Assembly (NCBI RefSeq): GCF_947494875.1
Contig: NZ_CANLWM010000009.1
Coordinates: 186,001-250,000, forward strand
Source of the DNA: an uncultured Williamsia sp.
Lineage (GTDB): Bacteria > Actinomycetota > Actinomycetes > Mycobacteriales > Mycobacteriaceae
DNA length: 64,000 nucleotides
Direction of reading: 5' to 3'
Positions 38,306 to 45,920 of the stretch are shown here, piece after piece. Position numbers and translations under genes: made by a program. The notes beneath the pieces were generated by a model that was given only the letters and a program-made list of their open reading frames with translations, made no database searches and had not been told where the DNA came from. Position 1 is the first letter of the stretch. Each line of letters starts with the position of its first letter.

Positions 38306-39295
38306 ATGTCCACAGTTCTCGTCACCAGTGCCGCCGGCGGCGTCGGCCGCCCCCTCGTCCGCGGACTGAGCGCCCGGGGCGCGACCGTCCGCGCACTCGT
38401 CAAGAACGACGCCCAGGCGTCGCTCGCGCGGCGTGACGGGGCGACCGAGATCCGCGTGGGCGACATGCGCGACGCCGCCACCCTCGACGAGGCCATCCGC
38501 GGCGCGGACGGGATGTATCACGCGGCGCCGACGCAGATCATCGACGAGGGCCCGATCGCCGAGCACATCGTCGAGCTCGGCACGCGACACGGACTGTCCC
38601 ACCTCGTCTTCCACTCGGTCATCCACCCGGAGATCACCGAACTGCCGCACCACACGCAGAAGGAGTCCGTCGAGAGACTGCTGGCCACACAGTCCATCCC
38701 CACGACGATCCTGCGGCCCTCGCACTACATGCAGAACTACCTCGATTTCTGGGAGTTCATCCGGGGCGGGCTGATGCCCTATCCGGTGTCGACGACCAGC
38801 CCGATGGGCGTGGTCGACGTCGAGGACGTCGCCGAGGCCGCCGCGGTCGTGCTGGCCGCGCCCGACGAGCACATCGGGAAGACCTACGACCTGTCGACCG
38901 AGACGATCACCCGCGATGCGATGGCGAGCTGCTTCGCCGACGCGCTCGGCCATCCTGTGACCGCTGTTCGCCTGCCCCCGACCGCTGTCGTCAACCAGGC
39001 CGGCGCCGCCGCTGCCGTCCTGAGCGGGGTTGCCCGCGCGATCCCCACTCTGTCGCCGCGGCGCGCGATCCACCTGCTGAACGGGATGAAGGACGCCCCG
39101 AACGCCCGCGGGATCCGGTCCTGGTCGTCGGAAGCCCGCGACAACTACGTGCAGATGATGACCTACTACGACACCCATGGCCTGCCCGTCGGCGACCTGA
39201 CACACCTCCCGGCACTGCTCGATCGCGCGCCCACCGGCTTTCGCGAGTTCGCGCGCCGCGAGGTCGACCGGCGCGTGCACGACACCCGTCGCTGA
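38306..39295 (+). CDS. NmrA-like NAD(P)-binding oxidoreductase
   Basis: 329 residues. The N-terminus VLVTSAAGGVGRPLVRGLSARG is the atypical-SDR Rossmann motif. GDMRDAATLDEAIRGADGMYHAA, the FHSVIHPEI segment and PTTILRPSHYMQNY fit the NmrA/HSCARG group. Catalytic Tyr/Lys are not obvious, so it may be a redox sensor rather than an enzyme. The C-terminal 70 residues (NARGIRSWSSEARDNYVQMM and on) are typical of actinobacterial NmrA-type proteins. AAGGAGAAG precedes the ATG. Confidence 0.85.
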   Translation: MSTVLVTSAAGGVGRPLVRGLSARGATVRALVKNDAQASLARRDGATEIRVGDMRDAATLDEAIRGADGMYHAAPTQIIDEGPIAEHIVELGTRHGLSHLVFHSVIHPEITELPHHTQKESVERLLATQSIPTTILRPSHYMQNYLDFWEFIRGGLMPYPVSTTSPMGVVDVEDVAEAAAVVLAAPDEHIGKTYDLSTETITRDAMASCFADALGHPVTAVRLPPTAVVNQAGAAAAVLSGVARAIPTLSPRRAIHLLNGMKDAPNARGIRSWSSEARDNYVQMMTYYDTHGLPVGDLTHLPALLDRAPTGFREFARREVDRRVHDTRR

Positions 39296-39371
39296 CATCC
39301 ATGGCGTCTCGTCGCCTCCACTACTGAATCTGTGTCCAATACTGCTACCCTCACGGTGGCCCACCAGACAG

Positions 39372-39407
39372 CCTCTGACGGCGGGGAGCCACGGCGCGGG
39401 TCAGAGG
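39372..39407 (+). promoter_or_regulatory. inverted repeat CCTCTGAC-N20-GTCAGAGG before the P450 gene
   Basis: Perfect 8-bp arms 20 bases apart, 28 bases upstream of the P450 start. It could be an operator, or a hairpin in the leader if transcription starts near the TACCCT at about 39350. The 139-base gap suggests the P450 is not simply co-translated with the NmrA gene. Confidence 0.45.
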
Positions 39408-39434
39408 GTGATCACACACCCGGAGGAGCAGCCG

Positions 39435-40742
39435 ATGTCGTTCGCCCTGGAGTCCGCCCGCAGGCGCACCCATTGGATGGCCACGCATGGGCTCGTGCGT
39501 GCCGCCGCGCCGCTCGGTGCGCGCCTGGGAGATCTCCAGGCCCGTCTGATCAGCGACCCGCAGGTCCGCGTCGACCCCGGTCCCGTTCACCGCGAGATCC
39601 GGTCACGGGGTCCGATCGCACGCGGCAGGCTGGCGGATGTCACGGTCGACCACGCGGTGGTGCGAGATGTGTTGCGGTCCGATGACTTCCGCACCGCCGG
39701 CTCGGGTCCGCAAGGCCCGAAGATCATCGCCGCGATCGAACAGCGCACTCGCACGGACGGATTGCACCCCCTTCGCCCGCCCTCCCTGTTGGCCACGGAG
39801 CCCCCGTCGCACACCACCTATCGCAGGCTGGTGTCGTCGGTGTTCACCGCGCGCGCGGTCGCGTCGATGCGCGACAACGTCGAGCTGACGGCCACCCGCC
39901 TTCTCGACGAACTCGACGGCGAGACAGGCACGGTGGACATCATCGATCGGTACTGCGCTCGACTCCCCGTTGCGGTCATCGGTGACATCCTCGGCGTACC
40001 CGAGGACGAACGCGACCGCGTTCTCGAGTTCGGCGAGCTCGCGGCCCCCAGTCTGGATCTCGGCCTGTCGTGGTCGGAGAGCTGCCGAGTCGACGACGGG
40101 CTGTCCCGATTCATCGAATGGCTCCACGGGCACCTCGCCAGGCTGCGGGAGAACCCTGGCGACGACCTCATGAGCCAGCTGATCGCCGCACGTGACGACG
40201 GAGTGGCCCTGACGGAGCAGGAACTGCTCGCGACGGCGGGCCTCGTGCTCGCCGCAGGATTCGAGACCACGGTGAACATCCTCGGCAGTGGCATCGACCT
40301 GTTGACCACACACCGGGACCAGCTCGAGGTCCTCACCGCGAGTCCGGATCTCTGGGCCAACGCCGCCGACGAGATGCTCCGCCTGCGATCACCGGTCCAG
40401 ATGACCGCCCGTGCGACCGTGCGCCCGACCGAGGTCGGGGGGACCACGCTGCCCGCTGACCGGCTCATCCTGCTGGTACTGGCCGGCGCGAATCGCGATC
40501 CCGCCGTGTTCGACGACCCCGACCGCTTCGACGTGACCCGCGAGAACGCGAACAAGCACCACTCGTTCTCCGGTGGTCGCCACTTCTGTCTCGGGGCAGC
40601 ACTGGCGCGCGCCGAGACCGAGGTCGGCCTACAGACCCTCTTCGAGCGATTTCCGGACCTCGTCCGCGCCGGGCAACCGGTTCGCCGCAACACCCGTGTG
40701 CTGCACGGGTACTCGTCCTACCCGGTGCGTCTGCACGGGTGA
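39435..40742 (+). CDS. cytochrome P450
   Basis: 435 residues, soluble bacterial class. The haem-binding loop FSGGRHFCLGAALARAE has the ligand C385. The I-helix acid/alcohol pair is in AAGFETTVN and the K-helix ExxR is EMLR; ATEPPSHTTYRRLVSSVFT is the C-helix region. No ferredoxin or ferredoxin reductase gene is adjacent, so electrons must come from elsewhere in the genome. The substrate is unknown; the neighbouring SDRs could oxidise a hydroxyl it installs. GGAGGAG lies before the ATG at 39435. Confidence 0.93.
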   Translation: MSFALESARRRTHWMATHGLVRAAAPLGARLGDLQARLISDPQVRVDPGPVHREIRSRGPIARGRLADVTVDHAVVRDVLRSDDFRTAGSGPQGPKIIAAIEQRTRTDGLHPLRPPSLLATEPPSHTTYRRLVSSVFTARAVASMRDNVELTATRLLDELDGETGTVDIIDRYCARLPVAVIGDILGVPEDERDRVLEFGELAAPSLDLGLSWSESCRVDDGLSRFIEWLHGHLARLRENPGDDLMSQLIAARDDGVALTEQELLATAGLVLAAGFETTVNILGSGIDLLTTHRDQLEVLTASPDLWANAADEMLRLRSPVQMTARATVRPTEVGGTTLPADRLILLVLAGANRDPAVFDDPDRFDVTRENANKHHSFSGGRHFCLGAALARAETEVGLQTLFERFPDLVRAGQPVRRNTRVLHGYSSYPVRLHG

Positions 40743-40756
40743 ACCGGCAAGGCTCT

Positions 40757-40786
40757 GTTGACTGAGAGTCAACGAATGCTTAGGGT
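40757..40786 (+). promoter_or_regulatory. regulated promoter of the SDR-acyltransferase-hydrolase operon, with 17-bp palindrome
   Basis: GTTGACT-GAG-AGTCAAC (40757-40773) is a perfect palindrome whose left arm contains the -35 box TTGACT (40758-40763). TAGGGT (40781-40786) is 17 bases downstream as the -10 box. The same layout recurs at 44261-44290. A repressor bound here would block RNA polymerase. The TetR gene at 43457 is the nearest candidate regulator. Confidence 0.75.
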
Positions 40787-40846
40787 GGTGGCGCAACCGG
40801 GAGCGGCCACGCCGCTCCGACAGCGTCGTCGATCAGTGAGGTCCGT

Positions 40847-41644
40847 GTGCGAACCGCAGTTGTCACCGGCGCATCGTCCGGGATCGGCAGGGCGACAGCC
40901 GAAGCGCTGATCGCCGCCCACTTCCGGGTCATCGGGACGAGCCGCGACAGCCGGTCAGTCGTGGATCCCGTTCCCGGAGTGCACTATCGCGACCTCGATC
41001 TCGCGTCACCCGAGTCGATCCGAGTGTTCGCGCACGGGTTGTCCGACACCGAGGTCGACGTCCTGGTGAACAACGCCGGCGAGAGCCAGTGCGGGCCGTT
41101 GGAGGAGCTCCCGGCCGAGGCACTCGAGCGGCTCTTCCGGTTGAACGTGCTGGGACACATCGAGTTGACCCAGCTGATCCTCCCGGCGATGCGCGCACGC
41201 AGGCAGGGGCGGGTCGTGTTCGTCGGCTCGATGCTCGCCAGCTTCCCACTGGCCTTCCGGTCGTCCTATGTGGCGAGCAAGGCAGCGCTGAAGGGATTCG
41301 CGACGGCCGCACGGCTCGAACTGGCGCCGTTCGGCGTCCACCTCACCACCGTCGAACCCGGATCGATCGACACGGGCCTGTCCGATCGCCGGACGAAGTA
41401 CATCGCGGACGACTCGCCCTATCGGAAGGCGTTCACGACCACCGTCGCCGCCCTCGACGAGAAGGAGTCACAGGGGATCTCGGCTGATCGTGTCGCACAG
41501 ACGATCCTGCGCGCCGCGACCGCCCGGCGACCGGAGCCCCTCTACGCGATCGGCAGCCGAGCGCCCATGGTCTTCGCCGCGCGCCGCCTGCTCCCCCGCC
41601 GGGTGATCGAGTCGGTCATGGCCCGCTCCTACGGCCTGAGCTGA
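40847..41644 (+). CDS. short-chain dehydrogenase/reductase
   Basis: 265 residues. MRTAVVTGASSGIGRATAEA gives the glycine motif, VLVNNAGES follows, Ser is in VFVGSMLASFPL and the catalytic pair is YVASK. The C-terminal part (PLYAIGSRAPMVFAARRLLPRRV) resembles SDRs acting on lipophilic or steroid-like substrates, but this is only suggestive. GTG at 40847 with GAGG upstream. First gene of a three-gene unit driven by the palindromic promoter about 75 bases upstream. Confidence 0.9.
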   Translation: MRTAVVTGASSGIGRATAEALIAAHFRVIGTSRDSRSVVDPVPGVHYRDLDLASPESIRVFAHGLSDTEVDVLVNNAGESQCGPLEELPAEALERLFRLNVLGHIELTQLILPAMRARRQGRVVFVGSMLASFPLAFRSSYVASKAALKGFATAARLELAPFGVHLTTVEPGSIDTGLSDRRTKYIADDSPYRKAFTTTVAALDEKESQGISADRVAQTILRAATARRPEPLYAIGSRAPMVFAARRLLPRRVIESVMARSYGLS

Positions 41645-41665
41645 GCGCGGGGACAGCGGCTGACC

Positions 41666-42424
41666 ATGGACGACGCGGCGCGAAAGGTGCTCGACGCGAC
41701 GATCGCGATCGGTCGGCTCTACCACCGGATCAGCGCCGAGCAGCGGGCGCCGATGCCCGACGGCCCCGTGCTGTTCGTCGCCAACCACGGCTTCGGTGGC
41801 GTGTTCGATCTCAACGTGCTCGCGTTCGCGTCGGCTCATGACCAGTTGGGCGACACCCGCGACGTCGCCGTCCTCACCCATCAGATCGCGTGGACGCTGG
41901 GCCTCGGGTCGATCCTGGAGAGGTTCGGCTCCGTCCCGGCCGATCACGGGTCCGGACTGCGCGCCCTGCGGTCGGGCAAGCATGCGCTCGTGTTCCCCGG
42001 CGGCGACATCGACGGGTTCAAGTCGTGGACCGACAGGAACAAGGTCCTCTTCGTCGGACGAACCGGATTCGCCCGGCTCGCGATGGACGCCGACGTACCG
42101 ATCGTCCCGGTGGTGACCGCCGGCGCGGGCGAATCCCTCGTCGTGCTGGGCGCGGGACGAAGGCTCGCCCGCCTCGCTCGACTCGACCGTCTCCTGCGCG
42201 TGAAGACCGTCGCCCTCACGGTGTCGCTGCCCTGGGGCGTCAACGCCGGACTGGTGGGACTGCTGCCCTACCTGCCGCTCCCGACGAAGCTGACGACGAC
42301 CATCCTCCCGCCGATGCGGCCCGAACCCGGCGAGTCGGTCGCCGACTACGCGAACCGTGTCCACTCCGCGATGGCGGTGGAACTCAAGGCCCTCACGGCG
42401 GAACGACTGCCGGTGATCGGATGA
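41666..42424 (+). CDS. lysophospholipid acyltransferase-family protein
   Basis: 252 residues. It has FVANHGFGGVFD, with the active-site His and a following Asp at HX6D, and LVFPGGDIDGFKSW, an FPGG motif typical of DGAT2/plant-type glycerolipid acyltransferases. GVNAGLVGLLPYLPLPTKL is a short hydrophobic stretch. It probably transfers an acyl chain to a glycerol or sterol-like hydroxyl; substrate unknown. Its stop overlaps the start of the hydrolase (ATGA). The pairing of acyltransferase and alpha/beta hydrolase suggests acylation and deacylation of one compound (inference). Confidence 0.82.
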   Translation: MDDAARKVLDATIAIGRLYHRISAEQRAPMPDGPVLFVANHGFGGVFDLNVLAFASAHDQLGDTRDVAVLTHQIAWTLGLGSILERFGSVPADHGSGLRALRSGKHALVFPGGDIDGFKSWTDRNKVLFVGRTGFARLAMDADVPIVPVVTAGAGESLVVLGAGRRLARLARLDRLLRVKTVALTVSLPWGVNAGLVGLLPYLPLPTKLTTTILPPMRPEPGESVADYANRVHSAMAVELKALTAERLPVIG

Positions 42425-43386
42425 CTCGCCAGGATGGACTCGGCGGACGCGATGTGTGGGACGGGTATGGCGGCACCCTCCCCGGGGCCGTGTCCACGGA
42501 CGACTGGGCATCATCGGTACGCACCGTGTCGACGCGGACCGCTCGGGTGAGCTGTGTCGACGTGGCCCACGGGGACGGCCCGACGATCGTTCTGCTGCAC
42601 GGCATCTCGGCGAGCTGGAAATGGTTCGCCCACCTGTTCCCAGCCCTGTCGCAGCGATATCGGATCCTGGCGGTGGACCTCCCTGGCTTCGGTGGGTCGC
42701 CGTTCTCGCGGCACCACCTCACCTTCGACGGGCTCGCCGACTCGGTCGTCGATGTGTGCGATGCGCTCGACGTCGACGCGCCGGTCGTCCTCGGCCACTC
42801 GATGGGCTCGTTGGTGGCCACGCGTGTGGCGGTGAGACATCCGGATCGCCTGGCAAGCCTGATCATCACCGGCGGGCCGATCCTCTCCCTGGTGCACCTC
42901 GTCCGACGGCCGGTCGAGACGTTCCGGCGCAGCCCGAGGGCGGTGTCGACGCTGGTGGCCGAGTCGGCGGTGGTGGGTCTGCCGCTCCCGCAGTCCGTCG
43001 CATCCGTCATCGCCGGGTCGGCGCGCCTGCGCCGAGCCGCGCTGGGCGCTTTCGTGGCCCGGCCTGACCTGCTCGACCCCGCGGTCGTCCGCGCCACCAT
43101 GCAGGATCTGGGTGCGCCCGCGACATTCCCGGTTCTCGCCTCGACGGTGACGGGTGATCCCGGGCGCGACCTGGAGCACGTGCGATGCCCGACCCTGATC
43201 CTGCGTGGAGCGCAGGATGCCCTGTCCCCTCCGGATGACGTCGCCCTGTTCCTGTCGCGGGTCCCCTCCGCCGACGAGGTCCGGCTCGACAACACCGGTC
43301 ACTGGCCGCACATCGAACGTCCACGACGGTTCGTCGACGAAGTACACCGTTTCGCGTCACCCGGTGACGCCCCACTCACCCTCTGA
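42421..43386 (+). CDS. alpha/beta hydrolase
   Basis: 321 residues. Oxyanion-hole region LLHGISASWKWFAHLFP, nucleophile in LGHSMGSLVATRV, Asp in LRGAQDALSPPDD and His in NTGHWPHIERP, so the triad is complete. The sequence is of the general esterase/C-C hydrolase type and cannot be assigned between ester, epoxide and meta-cleavage product hydrolysis. ATG at 42421 overlaps the acyltransferase stop. The first 45 residues (DGYGGTLPGAVSTDDWASS) precede the core fold. Last gene before the second TetR. Confidence 0.86.
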   Translation: MTRQDGLGGRDVWDGYGGTLPGAVSTDDWASSVRTVSTRTARVSCVDVAHGDGPTIVLLHGISASWKWFAHLFPALSQRYRILAVDLPGFGGSPFSRHHLTFDGLADSVVDVCDALDVDAPVVLGHSMGSLVATRVAVRHPDRLASLIITGGPILSLVHLVRRPVETFRRSPRAVSTLVAESAVVGLPLPQSVASVIAGSARLRRAALGAFVARPDLLDPAVVRATMQDLGAPATFPVLASTVTGDPGRDLEHVRCPTLILRGAQDALSPPDDVALFLSRVPSADEVRLDNTGHWPHIERPRRFVDEVHRFASPGDAPLTL

Positions 43387-43456
43387 CGTGGTGACCCGTC
43401 CCGGACGGTCGCGGCGATAGGATCGCACCCGACAAGTCATCAGTGAGGAGCGCGCC

Positions 43457-44107
43457 GTGCCCGACCCCGCCTCGCGGAAACCCACGAAGCGGGCAGCGCA
43501 GGCGGCGGAGACCAAGGCGCGCCTCATCGACGTCGCCATCGAGGTGTTCTCGGACACCGACTACGACCAGGTCGCGGTGGCAGACATAGCGGCCCGCGCG
43601 AAAGTCGCACACGGCCTTCTCTTCCACTACTTCGGCAACAAGCGCGGCATCTACCTCGCCGCGGTCCGAGCCACCGCCGAACAGCTCAACGCCGCGTTCA
43701 CCTTCGAGCCAGGGGCGACCCCGCGCGAGATGATCCACGGTGCACTCGAACAACACCTCGCCTATCTGCACGAACACCGCGGCCTCGCACTGCGACTCGT
43801 GCTCGGTGGCCGCGGGGTGGATTCCGAGGCATGGGAGATCTACGAGGCGGGCCGATGGCATGCCCTCGAGGCGTTCGCAGGGCTCCTCGGGCTGGAGACC
43901 ACCAACCAGGCACTGCGCGTCGTGGGTCGTGCGGCCGTCAGTGCGATCGACGAGGCCGTGGTGCAGTGGCTCGACGACACCGACGTGATCGACGCGCAAC
44001 GGCTCGTGGCGTGGATGGAGGCCCTGATCGTCGCGTGCCTGGGCACCGCGCCGGTCCTCGACGAGACGTTCGACCTCGACCGTGCGATCCGCGCGCTCGA
44101 CGGTTGA
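43457..44107 (+). CDS. TetR-family regulator
   Basis: 216 residues. The HTH is at about 20-66: ETKARLIDVAIEVFSDTDYD, VADIAARAKVAHGLLFHYFG. The ligand domain begins near residue 75 and is helical. GTG at 43457 follows GAGGAG. It lies between the two operons that share the GTTGACT-N3-AGTCAAC promoter, so it is the leading candidate for the repressor of both. Its own upstream gap lacks the palindrome, so autoregulation through that site is not expected. The inducer is probably a pathway intermediate (inference). Confidence 0.88.
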   Translation: MPDPASRKPTKRAAQAAETKARLIDVAIEVFSDTDYDQVAVADIAARAKVAHGLLFHYFGNKRGIYLAAVRATAEQLNAAFTFEPGATPREMIHGALEQHLAYLHEHRGLALRLVLGGRGVDSEAWEIYEAGRWHALEAFAGLLGLETTNQALRVVGRAAVSAIDEAVVQWLDDTDVIDAQRLVAWMEALIVACLGTAPVLDETFDLDRAIRALDG

Positions 44108-44260
44108 GTCGAAACACCCTCGTCTGACACGGATCTCGGTGTCGGGAGTGGAGCAGCACGAGAACGCCGACTGCCCACCGCGCACCCATCGCACCGACGC
44201 CTCGTCGAGCACCGCCCGGTGGATACACAGCTCTTCGGGGCCGGAGGTCGACCGCGATTC

Positions 44261-44290
44261 GTTGACTTCAAGTCAACTGCTTTGTAACGT
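44261..44290 (+). promoter_or_regulatory. regulated promoter of the FAH-VOC-monooxygenase-E1 operon, with 17-bp palindrome
   Basis: GTTGACTT-C-AAGTCAAC (44261-44277) includes the -35 TTGACT (44262-44267); the -10 box TAACGT (44285-44290) is exactly 17 bases on. This duplicates the promoter at 40757-40786. The preceding 150 bases (44108-44260) have no recognisable feature. Confidence 0.77.
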
Positions 44291-44319
44291 CGCCACCGAC
44301 AGCCGATCGAGGAGGGCGC

Positions 44320-45297
44320 ATGGCGATCCGGGTCATCCGGTACACCGACGACGGGGCGACGCACTGGGGGGTCGTCGACGGCCAGGACGTCACCGCGTTG
44401 TCCGACGACTATCCGACGACCGGAGCGCTGCTCGAGAGCGGGCGAGCCGACATCGACGATGCACGCCGCCGGGCTCCGAGCCACACCCTGGCCGATGTCG
44501 ACGTGCAGTCACCGATCACCGTTCCCTGTCGAGTGCTGTGTCAGGGCGCGAACTATCGACAGCACGCCATCGAGTCCGGAATGGACCCCGACAACCGCGC
44601 CTTCAACCTGTTCTTCGACAAGACCGACGCGTCGGTCACGGGTCCGTACGACCCCGTCGAGCGTCCCCGGCACGTGCGCCTGCTCGACCACGAGATCGAA
44701 CTCGCGCTGGTCATCGGCGCGACTGTCGACGGGCCGGTGACCATCACCGACGCCGACCTGCCGCGGTATGTCGCGGCGGTGACCATCGGCAACGACCTGT
44801 CCGCGCGCGATGTGCAGTTGCCCCAGGGCCAGTACCTGAAAGGCAAGAGCTATCGCGGTTTCTGCCCACTGGGACCCGAGCTCGTCCTGTTGGAGCCGGC
44901 CGACTACCCGCTGCTGGACAACCTCGATCTCGAGCTGCGTGTCAACGGCGAGCTGCGACAGACCGACAACACCTCGAACGTCGTCTACCGACCCGCCGAG
45001 TCGTTGACCGAACTGAGCACGTTCTCCAACCTGTCACCCGGGGACGTCGTCCTCACGGGGACACCCCATGGCACCGCCGCCACAGCGCCCCCGGCCATCG
45101 TGCGCCGCCTCGCCGCCGCCCTCCTCCCCGAGCACGTCATGTGGAAGGCGTTCATCCGCCGGAACGAGTCCGGACCGTTCCTCCGGCCCGGTGACACCGT
45201 GACCGCGTCCATCCGCACACCCGATGGAGCACTCGACCTGGGCACCCAGAGGACACCCATCGTCGCCGCGACCACACCGGAAGGCGTTCTCGCATGA
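44320..45297 (+). CDS. fumarylacetoacetate hydrolase-family protein
   Basis: 325 residues. The metal ligands of the FAH fold are E125 and E127 in LLDHEIELALVIG and D159 in IGNDLSARD. The catalytic His/Glu pair is H82/E85 in GANYRQHAIES, and KGKSYRGFCPLGP is the substrate-loop region. FAH-family members hydrolyse C-C bonds of ring-cleavage products, hydrate 2-oxo-dienoates or decarboxylate oxo acids. AGGAGGG precedes the ATG, about 23 bases after the predicted transcription start. First gene of a four-gene overlapping operon with an extradiol-type VOC protein and a flavin hydroxylase. Confidence 0.92.
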   Translation: MAIRVIRYTDDGATHWGVVDGQDVTALSDDYPTTGALLESGRADIDDARRRAPSHTLADVDVQSPITVPCRVLCQGANYRQHAIESGMDPDNRAFNLFFDKTDASVTGPYDPVERPRHVRLLDHEIELALVIGATVDGPVTITDADLPRYVAAVTIGNDLSARDVQLPQGQYLKGKSYRGFCPLGPELVLLEPADYPLLDNLDLELRVNGELRQTDNTSNVVYRPAESLTELSTFSNLSPGDVVLTGTPHGTAATAPPAIVRRLAAALLPEHVMWKAFIRRNESGPFLRPGDTVTASIRTPDGALDLGTQRTPIVAATTPEGVLA

Positions 45298-45920
45298 CCA
45301 CACCGGGCCCGAGCACCATCGCACTGGCGCCCGAGATCCTCGCGCACTACGTCATCAAGACCCCGCGCGCGGCCGAGATGATCGATTGGTACGGAGAAGT
45401 GCTCGGCGCACGCGTCGTCCACGAGGACTCGCAGATCGCCTTCCTGACCTGGGACGAGGAGAGTCACCGGCTCGCACTGGTGAAGATCCCCGGGCTCGTC
45501 GGGCGGCTCTTCCCGCTCGCGCGCTTCCGTCGCAAGGTGATGGGCGTCGACCACCTCGCGTTCACCTACAGCTCCCTGGAGCGGCTGCTGCTCAACCATG
45601 AGCGTCTGACCGCGCTCGGCATCGACCCGGTGTGGTCGATCAACCACGGCCCCACCACATCGCTGTACTACGAGGATCCCGACGGCACGCGTCTGGAGTT
45701 CCAGGTCGAGAACTTCGACACCCCGGAGGAGACCGCCGCGTTCTTCGACAGCGACGAGTTCGCCGAGAACCCGATCGGTGTGACGATCGACCCGACCTAT
45801 CTCCTCGAACGCTTGCGCGCGGGCGATCCGCCGCACGCACTCACCGGCCGCTACGCCGGGGTCCGGCCCGGCACTCGTCCGCGTGTCAACAAGCGCGCCA
45901 TCACCTTCCGTACGCTGTGA
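45294..45920 (+). CDS. VOC-superfamily protein, probable single-domain extradiol dioxygenase
   Basis: 208 residues with one pair of vicinal-oxygen-chelate modules. The metal triad expected of type I extradiol dioxygenases is present: H18 (ILAHYVIKT), H87 (GVDHLAFTY) and E135 (DPDGTRLEFQ). A C-terminal extension of about 65 residues (FFDSDEFAENPIGVTIDPTYLLERL) resembles proteins annotated as dihydroxybiphenyl-dioxygenase-like. It could instead be a glyoxalase-type isomerase; the hydroxylase and FAH next to it favour ring cleavage. ATG overlaps the FAH stop (ATGA), and its own stop overlaps the monooxygenase start (TGATG). Confidence 0.83.
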   Translation: MTTPGPSTIALAPEILAHYVIKTPRAAEMIDWYGEVLGARVVHEDSQIAFLTWDEESHRLALVKIPGLVGRLFPLARFRRKVMGVDHLAFTYSSLERLLLNHERLTALGIDPVWSINHGPTTSLYYEDPDGTRLEFQVENFDTPEETAAFFDSDEFAENPIGVTIDPTYLLERLRAGDPPHALTGRYAGVRPGTRPRVNKRAITFRTL

